Assembly (NCBI GenBank): GCA_020628935.1
Contig: JAHDEG010000004.1
Location: forward strand, 19,233 to 83,232
Source of the DNA: Flavobacteriales bacterium
Lineage (GTDB): Bacteria > Bacteroidota > Bacteroidia > Flavobacteriales_G > JALEGO01
Direction: 5' to 3'
Length of the DNA stretch: 64,000 bases
The notes below the pieces were generated by a model. The model was not told where the DNA came from. It did no database searches and saw nothing but the letters and a program-made list of their open reading frames with translations. The position numbers and the translations under genes are program-made. How positions within the stretch are numbered: position 1 is the stretch's first letter; every line of letters starts with the position of its first letter. This document shows positions 34,996 to 44,477 of the stretch, in pieces.

Positions 34996-37770
34996 ATGGA
35001 AAAAAAACTATTTCTTTTAGATTCTTACGCACTCATATACAGAGCCTATTACTCTTTCGCAAATAACCATAGATACAATTCAAAAGGTTTAAACACATCC
35101 ACCCAATATGGATTCACAAATACTTTATTAGAATTAATTAAAAAGGAACAACCAACTCACATAGCTGCTGTATTTGACACTCCTGTAACAGATGATTCTC
35201 GCCAAACTATTTTTGCCGATTATAAGGCAAACAGAGAAGAAATGCCCGAAGATATAAGAAGTGCAATGCCCTACATAGAACAAATTATAGAAGCTTTTAA
35301 CATTCCTGTGCTAAAAGTTCCGGGCTATGAGGCAGATGATATTGTAGGAACGTTAGCTAAGCAAGCCGAAAAGGAAGGATTTACCACTTACATGATGACA
35401 CCTGATAAAGATTTTGGGCAACTCGTTTCTGAAAATATTTTTATGTACAAACCTGGGCGATTTGGTAAACCTGCAGAAAAATGGGGAATTAAAGAAGTAT
35501 GTGAAAAATTTGAAGTTGAACGACCAGAGCAAGTTATTGATATTTTAGGATTGTGGGGAGATGCCGTAGATAATATACCGGGCATACCTAGCGTAGGCGA
35601 AAAAACAGCAAAAAAACTTATTAAACAATACGGATCGGTAGAAGAAGTTGTTAAACACGGACATGAAATTAAAGGAAAACTAGGTGAAAAAATCGTTGCT
35701 AATGCAGAAATGGGTTTAATATCTAAACAGCTAGCAACCATTATTTTAGATGTTCCTATAGAATTTAATGCTAAACAATTTTTACTTGAAGACCCTAATA
35801 AAGAAGAACTTCAAAGGCTTTTTGCTGAACTTGAATTCAGAAACTTATCTAAAAGAGTACTTGGTGAAAAAATACAACTAACTCCAACTCAAGGCCAGTT
35901 AGATATGTTTAATACTGCAAATACTGATTCCGAAACAGAAGTAGAAGCAGAAGTAATTACCGAATATAAAGACATTAACAACACAAAACACACCTACGTA
36001 TTTGTGGATGATGATAAAAAGTTTAAAGCAATGCTTAAAGAGCTTGAAAAAGCTAAAGACATCTGTTTTGACACCGAAACTTCATCACTTAACACAATGG
36101 AAGCCAAACTTTTAGGTATTTCATTTTCAACCAAACCAAATACAGGATATTACCTTCCTTATAAAGAAGAGAATACAGAGCAAATTAATCTACTTAAACC
36201 AATATTTTTAGATGTAGAGAAAACTAAAATTGCGCAAAATTTAAAATACGATCTTCAAATACTTAAAAAGTATGATGTTGAAATTGCTGGCCCAACATTT
36301 GACACCATGATTGCGCACTATTTATTAAGGCCAGATATGCGGCATAATATGGATTTGCTATCTGAGACCTACCTAGCATACCGTCCCGTTTCAATAACAA
36401 CATTAATAGGCAAAAAAGGAAAAAATCAGCTTTCAATGGCTGACATTCCTGCCAAAGAAATTAGTGATTATGCCTGCGAAGATGCAGACATTACGCTACA
36501 ATTAAAACATGTTTTTGACAAACAACTTAAAGAAAAAAACTTAGAGAAACTATTTAACGAAATAGAAATGCCACTAGTGAGTGTGCTCGCTAACATGGAG
36601 TTAGAAGGCATAAATATTGATAAAGAAAGCCTAAATACCTATTCTAAAGAGCTAGAAGAAAAACTTAAAACCCTCGAAAAAAATATAACCCAACAAGCTG
36701 GATTAGAATTTAATGTTGATTCTCCTAAACAGCTTGGCCAGGTACTTTTTGAAGACCTGAAAATTGTTGAAAAGCCTAAAAAAACAAAAACTGGACAGTA
36801 TTCTACAAACGAAGAAATTCTCACTAAACTAGCCGATAAACACCCCATTGTACCAGAAATATTACGCTACCGCACTCTTAAAAAATTAAAGAGTACCTAC
36901 GTAGATCCTCTACCATCTTTGGCTAACGAAAAAACACAAAGAATTCACAGCAGCTTTATGCAAACTGTAGCTGCAACCGGTCGTTTAAGCTCTACAAACC
37001 CAAACCTTCAAAATATTCCTATAAAAACCGAAGAAGGGCGTTACGTAAGAAAAGCCTTTGTACCCAGAGATGAAAATTTTAAAATTTTAGCAGCAGATTA
37101 TTCTCAAATCGAATTAAGAATTATAGCTGCATTAAGTGAAGATAAAAATATGATTGAAGCCTTCAAAAGCAAAATTGATATTCACTCGGCAACCGCAGCA
37201 AAAGTATTTAATGTTAATACAGATGACGTTACTCGTGAAATGAGAAACAAGGCCAAGGCAGTAAACTTCGGTATTATATATGGACAAACGGCATTCGGAT
37301 TATCAAAAAGCATAAGTATTAAACGTGCCGAAGCACAAGAAATAATTGATAGCTACTTTAAGCAATACCCAGGTATTAGCAGTTATATTGGCGATATTCA
37401 AGAACTAGCTAAAAAACAAGGTTATGTAGAAACTATTTTGGGTAGAAAACGCTATTTGAAAGACATAAACTCGAGCAATGCAATAGTAAGAGGTCATGCC
37501 GAAAGAAACGCAATTAACGCACCAATACAGGGCTCAGCAGCAGATATTATAAAAGTAGCCATGATTAATTTACATGATAAACTTAATGCAAAAAAGTTTA
37601 AATCTAAATTACTACTACAAGTGCATGATGAACTTGTTTTTGACGCCCACAACAATGAAATAGATGACCTCACTACCCTAGTTAAATCAGAAATGGAGCA
37701 AGCCGTAAAGCTAGCAGTTCCCTTAGAGGTGGAGATCGGTATTGCAGATAATTGGTTAGCAGCACACTAA
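34996..37770 (+). CDS. polA: DNA polymerase I
   Basis: 924 aa, full length. The N-terminal 5'-nuclease domain (residues 1-~290) has FLLDSYALIYRAYYSF, the acidic PGYEADDIVGTLA and the GLWGDAVDNIPGIPSVGEKTA helix-hairpin-helix. The 3'-5' exonuclease domain (~340-510) keeps the D-x-E residues (CFDTETSSLN), so proofreading should be active, unlike Taq. The polymerase domain has DYSQIELRIIAALS (motif A), KAVNFGIIYGQTAFGLS (motif B/O-helix) and LQVHDELVF (motif C). It fills gaps and removes RNA primers in lagging-strand synthesis and repair. Confidence 0.97.
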   Translation: MEKKLFLLDSYALIYRAYYSFANNHRYNSKGLNTSTQYGFTNTLLELIKKEQPTHIAAVFDTPVTDDSRQTIFADYKANREEMPEDIRSAMPYIEQIIEAFNIPVLKVPGYEADDIVGTLAKQAEKEGFTTYMMTPDKDFGQLVSENIFMYKPGRFGKPAEKWGIKEVCEKFEVERPEQVIDILGLWGDAVDNIPGIPSVGEKTAKKLIKQYGSVEEVVKHGHEIKGKLGEKIVANAEMGLISKQLATIILDVPIEFNAKQFLLEDPNKEELQRLFAELEFRNLSKRVLGEKIQLTPTQGQLDMFNTANTDSETEVEAEVITEYKDINNTKHTYVFVDDDKKFKAMLKELEKAKDICFDTETSSLNTMEAKLLGISFSTKPNTGYYLPYKEENTEQINLLKPIFLDVEKTKIAQNLKYDLQILKKYDVEIAGPTFDTMIAHYLLRPDMRHNMDLLSETYLAYRPVSITTLIGKKGKNQLSMADIPAKEISDYACEDADITLQLKHVFDKQLKEKNLEKLFNEIEMPLVSVLANMELEGINIDKESLNTYSKELEEKLKTLEKNITQQAGLEFNVDSPKQLGQVLFEDLKIVEKPKKTKTGQYSTNEEILTKLADKHPIVPEILRYRTLKKLKSTYVDPLPSLANEKTQRIHSSFMQTVAATGRLSSTNPNLQNIPIKTEEGRYVRKAFVPRDENFKILAADYSQIELRIIAALSEDKNMIEAFKSKIDIHSATAAKVFNVNTDDVTREMRNKAKAVNFGIIYGQTAFGLSKSISIKRAEAQEIIDSYFKQYPGISSYIGDIQELAKKQGYVETILGRKRYLKDINSSNAIVRGHAERNAINAPIQGSAADIIKVAMINLHDKLNAKKFKSKLLLQVHDELVFDAHNNEIDDLTTLVKSEMEQAVKLAVPLEVEIGIADNWLAAH

Positions 37771-37786
37771 ATTCATACAGATAATC

Positions 37787-37885
37787 TGGGCGTTCCCATG
37801 CCTATGGGCATGGTCAGGCTATCACTCGTACGCTTCGCAAAGCTATAGCTTTGCTGTAGGGTAATCCGTTCTATCCTTAACGTGG
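37787..37885. repeat. Intergenic structured element, copy A
   Basis: This 99-bp GC-richer block starts at GGGCGTTCCC and contains a 7-bp hairpin (37796-37802 / 37807-37813, TATG loop). The box TCAGGCTATC follows, then a second hairpin (37837-37843 / 37848-37854, TATA loop), and a tail CCGTTCTATCCTTAACG. The layout is shared with copy B at 54502. It lies between polA and a minus-strand gene and has no convincing ORF. From memory, elements of this GGGCGTKCC...CCCTNACGC form recur in many Bacteroidota genomes. Confidence 0.65.
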
Positions 37886-37960
37886 TTCTAAATCTTATAA
37901 TATTTAATAACAGCAAATAAAGCAACTAAAAGCTTTTAGAGATAGCTGCTTACGTTTATT

Positions 37961-38728
37961 TTACAAGGCCTTCTTTGTATTCTCAATTTGATCACTAAAA
38001 AAGTAGCCCAACTTTAATTGTAACACATACGAATGTAGTTTAGGGTTGTAAACTACGCGTTTACCATTATTTGTATTTGCAAAAGGTATTACGGGGCCAT
38101 CAGCGTTTAATAACCTATCTAATTGAAAAGTAACCACAGGGTGCACAGTTATAACCATACGAGATTTTATATATCTACTAATACCAAAACCGGCTGTTGC
38201 ACCAAAGTAATTATTATCAAACCATTCGATATTTGTTTTATCATTGGTTACCCCTTCAAACAAAGGATTATCTGGTCTTCCTAATTCTGAAGGCACACGC
38301 TTTCCTTTAAAAGCCTGCCCTATTAAAACACCATAAGTTACACCTGTATTAAAAAACAACTCAGTTCTGTAGGCAGGTGTGAAATTCCAACATAATGAAA
38401 AAGGTATTGAAATATATTTAGCCGATAAATTTACTGTTGTTTGTATGGTATCAGATAAGTACTCATGATTTATAATAGATTGATATCCCCTATCATTATA
38501 TTCTAACCCAAAATTTGTGCTAAATTTAGGTGTTAGATAATATTTCATTTCCACCCCTATATTAGAGGAAACTCTACTAACAAATGGATTATCAATTTGA
38601 GTATTTCTTGTAGAAATTTGCTCTAGTGAAGGAGCCAACATCCCATTCAGTTGAAATTTTTCTTGACCGTACACAACCGTACAAAAACATGTAAAAAAGA
38701 AACAAAATTTTAATAAAATATTAATCAT
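37961..38728 (-). CDS. Outer-membrane beta-barrel protein (PorT-like)
   Basis: 255 aa. The signal peptide (residues 1-~21, CTVVYGQ) is followed by a small barrel: alternating strands such as MKYYLTPKFSTNFGLEYNDRGY, YISIPFSLCWNF, ELFFNTGVTYGVLIGQ and NNYFGATAGFGISR, with the C-terminal LQLKLGYFF. This pattern is that of the OmpA/PorT-type 'outer membrane beta-barrel' families of Bacteroidota. No plug or OmpA domain is present. The specific function is unknown. It lies 3 bp downstream of the TPR gene on the same strand. Confidence 0.8.
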   Translation of the reverse strand: MINILLKFCFFFTCFCTVVYGQEKFQLNGMLAPSLEQISTRNTQIDNPFVSRVSSNIGVEMKYYLTPKFSTNFGLEYNDRGYQSIINHEYLSDTIQTTVNLSAKYISIPFSLCWNFTPAYRTELFFNTGVTYGVLIGQAFKGKRVPSELGRPDNPLFEGVTNDKTNIEWFDNNYFGATAGFGISRYIKSRMVITVHPVVTFQLDRLLNADGPVIPFANTNNGKRVVYNPKLHSYVLQLKLGYFFSDQIENTKKAL

Positions 38729-38731
38729 AAC

Positions 38732-39544
38732 CTAGTTTCTATTGCATGCTTCGCTAAGAACTTTAGGATCTATTTCTTGACCCAATGACTCAGCTTTTTT
38801 AAAATCCTCACAAGCTTCATCCAGTTCTCCCAAAACAGCTTCAATGTAGCCTCGATAGTAAAATAAAACAGGAATATGGTCATTTGCATGAATAGCTTCA
38901 GTAAACACGCCTTGAGCAACATCATATTTCTCCATCTCCATTAGAAGTATTCCCTTATTATACAATACTCGATAATCTTCTGGTGAATGTTTTAATGCAA
39001 GGTTATAATATTCTAAGGCTTTTTCGGACTGTTTGGTATACTTATACGACATTGCCAAATTAGAGAGAGGTAGAGTCCAATCTTTATTATATTTAAGTGC
39101 ATTTTCAAAATCACTTATTGATAGATCATACTTTTTCATCAAATAATATATTTGACCTCTATCATTATAACTTAAAGCATCAGTGGGCTTCAATTCTATT
39201 GCTCTAGTAAAGTCTTGTATAGCTCCTTCGTGGTCTACAAGCCTCTCTCTTAAAGCACCTCTATTATGATATAATTGATATACATTTTGCAGGCCTAATT
39301 CTTCGGACTTGTTATAAGCCTCATAAGCTCCCGGATAATCGCCTAATTTAGTTTTTAAATCTGCTAATTTAAGGTAGTTAGCACCGTTTTTTTTATCCTT
39401 ATCTATTATTAATTGTGTTTGTTTAATTTTATTTCTTAAATCGCGTAATTCAGTTGTATCAGTTACAATGTGATACTGAGAAAAGATATTGAACGTGCTA
39501 CTTGTAAGGAATATTACAAGTAAATATTTTAAAAAATGCTTCAT
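38732..39544 (-). CDS. Tetratricopeptide-repeat protein
   Basis: 270 aa. The signal peptide (residues 1-~22, TFNIFSQ) is followed by at least six TPR units of 34 residues (A-x-x-x-Y-x-x-A pattern), e.g. GDYPGAYEAYNKSEELG, DHEGAIQDFTRAIELKPTDA and KKYDLSISDFENALKYN. The protein is exported and probably periplasmic. TPRs mediate protein-protein contact, and the partner is unknown. The close barrel gene downstream (3 bp) suggests an envelope complex. The start of the fused-E1 gene stop is 1-2 bp away, so all three genes lie on one minus-strand run. Confidence 0.85.
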   Translation of the reverse strand: MKHFLKYLLVIFLTSSTFNIFSQYHIVTDTTELRDLRNKIKQTQLIIDKDKKNGANYLKLADLKTKLGDYPGAYEAYNKSEELGLQNVYQLYHNRGALRERLVDHEGAIQDFTRAIELKPTDALSYNDRGQIYYLMKKYDLSISDFENALKYNKDWTLPLSNLAMSYKYTKQSEKALEYYNLALKHSPEDYRVLYNKGILLMEMEKYDVAQGVFTEAIHANDHIPVLFYYRGYIEAVLGELDEACEDFKKAESLGQEIDPKVLSEACNRN

Positions 39545-39545
39545 A

Positions 39546-41966
39546 CTATTTTAACGGTACAAATGTCTTAGGGTTATATTCACTCATTATTGAGTATACA
39601 GTATCAATAATATCTTGCTTATTTGGCTTAGAAAAATAATCTCCGTCAGAGCCATAAGCTGGTCTGTGAGCCTTTGCAGTTAAGGTTACAGGTTCAGAAT
39701 CCAAGTACTGAAAAGCTTTTTGCTTCTCTAATACCTGCTGAAGCATAAATGCAGAAGCACCACCAGGTACATCTTCATCTAAAAATAACACTTTATTTGT
39801 TTTTTCTATTGAGTTTGCAATTCTACCATAAGTATCAAAAGGTAATAGTGTTTGAACGTCAATAAGCTCTACAGAAATACCTAAGTCATTCAGTTCATTA
39901 CAAGCACTTTCTGCTATTCTAACCAAAGAACCATAAGTTACTAAAGTAACATTAGTACCTTCTTTTATTATTTCAGGCACTCCTAACGGTACAGTATATT
40001 CACCATGATTTGTAGGTAATTGCTCTTTTATACGATAACCGTTTAATGACTCTATTACAATGCCGGGGTCGTCTCCTTTTAAAAGTGTGTTGTAAAAACC
40101 TGCTGCCTGAGTCATGTTTCTTGGCACGCATACGTGCATTCCTCTTAAAGTACTTAAAATGGTTCCCATTGGCGAACCTGAATGCCAAATCCCTTCTAAT
40201 CTATGCCCTCTTGTTGATATAATTAATGGAGAAGCTTGTCCGCCTTTTGTTCTATATCTCAATGAGCATAAATCATCACTTAATGTTTGTAATCCGTATA
40301 ATAAATAATCTAAATACTGAATTTCAGCAATTGGCCTAAATCCTCTTAAAGCCAAACCTATAGCCTGGCCAACAATTGTTGCTTCTCTAATACCTGTATC
40401 AAATACTCTATGGACACCATATTTTTCTTGCAAACCTGCAAGGGTTTGGTTTACACCGCCTATGAAACCTGCATCCTCCCCAAAAATTAACGTATTAGGG
40501 TATTTGCTTAGAATAGCATCAAAGTTATGTTGTAAAACTTCACGTCCATCTACCTCGTTTGCGCCATCATATTCAACCTCTATTTCATCAACATTTAAAG
40601 GAGAAGTATTTGACTCAGAATATAAATGAGAATTAAAGCGATCAACATTCATCGCTTTAGATTTATCTAACCAGTCTAATAAATTTGATCGCTCTTCTGA
40701 GTTTTCTTCTCGAGTAATTAGTATGGCTTTTCGAGCTGTTTCATCTGCTAAACCATACGATAATTCAAAAGCATTTTTAGCACTTTCAATAACAGAATTA
40801 AGAGCTGAAGAATTACTAGATTTTTCAGCTAGTTTTTCAACTAAATCCAACACAGTATTTACTTCCGTTTTTAGATCGCTTTGGTAACTATCCCATGCTG
40901 CTTTTTTAGCATTACGAACCTCCTTTACTGCTTCTTTACTTACTGCGTCTAAATCGGATTCTGAAGCTATATTGTTGCTAATAATCCACTCTCGCATCTT
41001 ATTAATTCCATCATGTTCGGTTTCCCACGTCAATCTGTCTTTGTTTTTATACCGTTCATGTGAGCCAGAAGTACTGTGACCTTGAGTCTGAGTAAGCTCT
41101 GTAACATGAACTAAAACAGGTACATGCTGCGTACGAGCAATATCTGCAGCTTTTTCGTAAGCTAAACATAGCTGAACGTAATCCCAGCCTTTAACATTTA
41201 TAATTTCCCAACCTTTAAGATCTCCATTTCTCTGAAACCCAGATAATACTTCAGAAATACTCTCTTTTGTTGTTTGATACTTTTTAGGCACCGAAATACC
41301 ATAACCATCATCCCAAACTGACATTACTAAAGGAACTTGTAAAACACCGGCTGCATTAATGGTTTCCCAAAACAGACCTTCTGATGTACTTGCATCACCA
41401 ATGGTTCCGAAAGCCACTTCATTACCTTTGTCAGTGAATTTAGTAGAGTCTTTTTGTAATTCTTTATTTTGTCTGTAAAAAGTTGATGCGTAAGCCAAAC
41501 CAAGTAAACGAGGCATTTGCCCAGCTGTTGGAGACATATCGGCAGAAGTATTTTTAGTTTCCATCTGACTCTTCCAACTTCCGTCTTCATTTAAAAAACG
41601 AGTAGCAAAATGGGCGTTCATTTGTCTTCCCCCTGAATTAGGGTCATGTTCCACACTTGGGTGAGCATATAATTGAGCAAAAAACTGCTGTAGTGTTAAG
41701 CTATCTGTAGCCAACATATACGTTTGATCGCGATAGTAACCTGACCTCCAATCACCTTTCTGAACTTGCTTTGCTAATGCTATTTGAGCAATTTCTTTTC
41801 CATCCCCAAAAATCCCAAACTTAGCCTTACCGGTTAACACCTCCTTACGACCTAATAAACTAGCTTCCCTACTCAAAACTGCTAATCGGTAGTCATTTAA
41901 CACTTCGGCAGTTAATTCATCTTTACTAATCTCCTGTTCTGTAGCTATTTCATCTTGCTTGGCCAT
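39546..41966 (-). CDS. Thiamine-dependent 2-oxo-acid dehydrogenase E1, fused alpha and beta subunits
   Basis: 806 aa. The N-terminal half is an E1-alpha subunit: GDASTSEGLFWETINAAG and the WDDGYGISVP region form the TPP pyrophosphate motif (G-D-x-S-T-S-E). The C-terminal half (from about residue 470, DGREVLQHNFDAILSKYP) is E1-beta, with FGEDAGFIGGVNQTL and RGFRPIAEIQYLDYL. It decarboxylates branched-chain 2-oxo acids or pyruvate and transfers the acyl group to a lipoyl E2; no E2 or E3 gene is adjacent. The fused architecture is common in Bacteroidota. Substrate preference (branched-chain versus pyruvate) is unresolved. Confidence 0.9.
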   Translation of the reverse strand: MAKQDEIATEQEISKDELTAEVLNDYRLAVLSREASLLGRKEVLTGKAKFGIFGDGKEIAQIALAKQVQKGDWRSGYYRDQTYMLATDSLTLQQFFAQLYAHPSVEHDPNSGGRQMNAHFATRFLNEDGSWKSQMETKNTSADMSPTAGQMPRLLGLAYASTFYRQNKELQKDSTKFTDKGNEVAFGTIGDASTSEGLFWETINAAGVLQVPLVMSVWDDGYGISVPKKYQTTKESISEVLSGFQRNGDLKGWEIINVKGWDYVQLCLAYEKAADIARTQHVPVLVHVTELTQTQGHSTSGSHERYKNKDRLTWETEHDGINKMREWIISNNIASESDLDAVSKEAVKEVRNAKKAAWDSYQSDLKTEVNTVLDLVEKLAEKSSNSSALNSVIESAKNAFELSYGLADETARKAILITREENSEERSNLLDWLDKSKAMNVDRFNSHLYSESNTSPLNVDEIEVEYDGANEVDGREVLQHNFDAILSKYPNTLIFGEDAGFIGGVNQTLAGLQEKYGVHRVFDTGIREATIVGQAIGLALRGFRPIAEIQYLDYLLYGLQTLSDDLCSLRYRTKGGQASPLIISTRGHRLEGIWHSGSPMGTILSTLRGMHVCVPRNMTQAAGFYNTLLKGDDPGIVIESLNGYRIKEQLPTNHGEYTVPLGVPEIIKEGTNVTLVTYGSLVRIAESACNELNDLGISVELIDVQTLLPFDTYGRIANSIEKTNKVLFLDEDVPGGASAFMLQQVLEKQKAFQYLDSEPVTLTAKAHRPAYGSDGDYFSKPNKQDIIDTVYSIMSEYNPKTFVPLK

Positions 41967-42068
41967 CGAGTACTATTTTGAGTAAAGATACGAAAAACCA
42001 CTTTTAAATAAGAGCGTTTTGGGTAGGCGATATTGCAACATATTACACAAAAAATAGTTAAACATTAT

Positions 42069-42533
42069 ATGAAGCCTATAATTTATTTAATTATACTATT
42101 TCTTAGTTTATCAAAAACCAACTTAATTGCTCAAGATTCACTAAGTATAAGTGATAAAATTGTAAGTTTTGCAATACACAAATTAAATAAAAAAATAGAC
42201 CGAGGTGAGTGTTGGGACTTAGTTGCTAAAGCACTAAATGAAACTGGAGCAAATTGGAATTCACCCGATGAATTTGGTCGAAAACTCAACCTTAAAAATG
42301 ATAGTATTATTGCAGGAGATATTATTGCTTTTGAAAATGTGGTATTCGAAGTTAAAAAACAATACAAAATGACTTTCCCTCATCATTACGCTATTGTAAC
42401 AAAAGTAATTAATGAAAATAAAATTGAAATCGCACATCAAAATTATGCAGGAAAGAAAACTGTGGGTTTACTAGAGCTTAACTTAAATGAAAAAACAAGG
42501 GGTAAAACAATATTCTATCGTCCACTGCAATGA
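42069..42533 (+). CDS. Secreted NlpC/P60-like candidate hydrolase
   Basis: 154 aa from the ATG at 42069, which opens a good signal peptide (MKPIIYLIILFLSLSKTNLIAQ); an in-frame start at 42033 would add a charged extension before it. After the signal the protein has RGECWDLVAKALN (Cys48 at a helix start), PHHYAIV (His105/106) and IAHQNY (His123, Gln124). That C...H...H/Q spacing is the NlpC/P60-CHAP papain-like layout, so a peptidoglycan or amide hydrolase role is possible. The family match is by motif only. It is convergent with parE. Confidence 0.65.
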   Translation: MKPIIYLIILFLSLSKTNLIAQDSLSISDKIVSFAIHKLNKKIDRGECWDLVAKALNETGANWNSPDEFGRKLNLKNDSIIAGDIIAFENVVFEVKKQYKMTFPHHYAIVTKVINENKIEIAHQNYAGKKTVGLLELNLNEKTRGKTIFYRPLQ

Positions 42534-42575
42534 ACCTTAATTAATATTTAACTCCTACATTAAATTGCAATTAAC

Positions 42576-44429
42576 CTACTTAGGCAAATCAACCTCATCT
42601 TTTTCAACAACGAGATTATTTATAATATACTTTTGTCTATCGGGTGTATTTTTACCCATGTAAAAAGATAGTAAGCTATCTACGGTAGAATCTTTACCAA
42701 TCATTATTGGCTTTAAACGAATATCCTTACCAATAAAATGTCCGAATTCATTAGGTGAGATTTCACCCAAACCTTTAAATCGGGTTATCTCTGCAGTTTT
42801 TCCAAGTTTAGCTATTGAATTCTGTCTTTCTTGATCGCTGTAGCAATATATAGTTTCTTTTTTATTACGAACTCTAAATAATGGAGTTTCTAAAATATAC
42901 ATATGTCCATTTTTTACCAAATCAGGGAAAAATTGTAAAAAAAACGTTATAAGCAATAACCTAATATGCATACCATCAACATCAGCATCAGTTGCTATTA
43001 CTACGTTGTTATACCTTAAATCATCTAAGCCATCCTCAATATTTAAAGCCGCCTGTAGTAGGTTAAACTCTTCGTTTTCATACACTACCTTTTTACTTAA
43101 ACCATAACAATTTAAAGGCTTTCCTTTTAAACTAAATACGGCTTGGGTGTTAGGATCACGAGACTTAGTAATAGATCCACTTGCAGAATCCCCCTCGGTG
43201 ATAAACAATGTGGTTTCTTTATGTCTTTCGTGCTTACTATCGTTATAATGAACTCTACAATCCCTTAATTTTTTATTATGCAAACTAGCTGCCTTGCTTC
43301 GCTCACGAGCCAATTTTTTAATTCCTGCTAAGTCTTTACGTTCCCTTTCAGATTGTAAAATCTTTTTTTGTAGAGCCTCAGAAACATCCGGGTTTTTATG
43401 TAGGTAATTATCGAGTTCTGTTTTTAGAAAATCTAAAACAAAAGCACGCATACTCTTACCTCCTGGTTCTATTTCATTAGAACCAAGTTTAGTTTTGGTT
43501 TGAGATTCAAATACTGGCTCAACTACTTTTACACTAACAGCAGCAATAATTGAAGAACGAATATCAACAGCGTCATAATCCTTACCATAAAAATCTTTAA
43601 TAACCCTTGCCACTGCTTCTCTAAAAGCCCCTTGATGAGTACCCCCTTGGGTAGTATGTTGTCCATTAACAAAAGAATAGTACTCTTCTCCATACCCATA
43701 ACCATGTGTAAGAGCTACTTCAATATCATCGCCTAATAAATGAATAATAGGATAACGAACTTCTTCATTTATTTTATGCGTTAAAAGATCAAAAAGTCCT
43801 CGTTCAGAAAAATAAGTCTCACCATTAAAATTAAGCTTTAAGCCAGGGTTTAAGTAGGCGTAATTCCAAAGCATTTTCTCAATGTAATTGAGTTTATACT
43901 GGTATTTACCAAAAACCTCTTCATCGGGCACGTAGGTTATCATTGTACCCCTTCGTTTAGAAGTAGTTTCAATTTCAAAATCTTCAACAATAATTCCTTT
44001 CGAAAACTGAGCGGCTTTGAGTTTACCATCTCTAACAGCTTCTACCTTAAAAGAAGAAGACAAAGCATTAACAGCCTTAACCCCAACCCCATTCAATCCG
44101 ACAGATTTTTTAAAAGCCTTAGAGTCATATTTTGCCCCGGTGTTTATTTTAGATACTACATCAACTACTTTACCTAAGGGTATTCCTCTACCGTAATCAC
44201 GAACTTTTAATAGATTATCTTTTAAAGAAATATCAACCGTTTTACCATAGCCCATTACATACTCATCAATACAGTTATCAATAACCTCCTTAATTAATAT
44301 GTATATACCATCATCTTGTGTTGATCCGTCACCTAACTTACCAATGTACATACCAGGCCTAAATCGGATATGTTCTTTCCAATCTAAAGACCGTATGTTA
44401 TCTTCAGTATACTCTACTTCTTCTGCCAT
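42576..44429 (-). CDS. parE: DNA topoisomerase IV subunit B
   Basis: 617 aa. The GHKL ATPase has [15 protein letters not shown] (N-box), DYGRGIPLG and [13 protein letters not shown]. The transducer has the QTK loop ([10 protein letters not shown]) and the Toprim domain has [13 protein letters not shown] plus [15 protein letters not shown]. The short length and lack of a GyrB-type insertion support ParE rather than GyrB. It decatenates daughter chromosomes with ParC. In many Flavobacteria parC follows directly; here the next gene downstream is on the opposite strand, so parC must be elsewhere. Confidence 0.9.
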   Translation of the reverse strand: MAEEVEYTEDNIRSLDWKEHIRFRPGMYIGKLGDGSTQDDGIYILIKEVIDNCIDEYVMGYGKTVDISLKDNLLKVRDYGRGIPLGKVVDVVSKINTGAKYDSKAFKKSVGLNGVGVKAVNALSSSFKVEAVRDGKLKAAQFSKGIIVEDFEIETTSKRRGTMITYVPDEEVFGKYQYKLNYIEKMLWNYAYLNPGLKLNFNGETYFSERGLFDLLTHKINEEVRYPIIHLLGDDIEVALTHGYGYGEEYYSFVNGQHTTQGGTHQGAFREAVARVIKDFYGKDYDAVDIRSSIIAAVSVKVVEPVFESQTKTKLGSNEIEPGGKSMRAFVLDFLKTELDNYLHKNPDVSEALQKKILQSERERKDLAGIKKLARERSKAASLHNKKLRDCRVHYNDSKHERHKETTLFITEGDSASGSITKSRDPNTQAVFSLKGKPLNCYGLSKKVVYENEEFNLLQAALNIEDGLDDLRYNNVVIATDADVDGMHIRLLLITFFLQFFPDLVKNGHMYILETPLFRVRNKKETIYCYSDQERQNSIAKLGKTAEITRFKGLGEISPNEFGHFIGKDIRLKPIMIGKDSTVDSLLSFYMGKNTPDRQKYIINNLVVEKDEVDLPK

Positions 44430-44477
44430 CCTTACTAAAATAAAAAAAATATATAAGTATTCTGCTTAGTTATGAGT

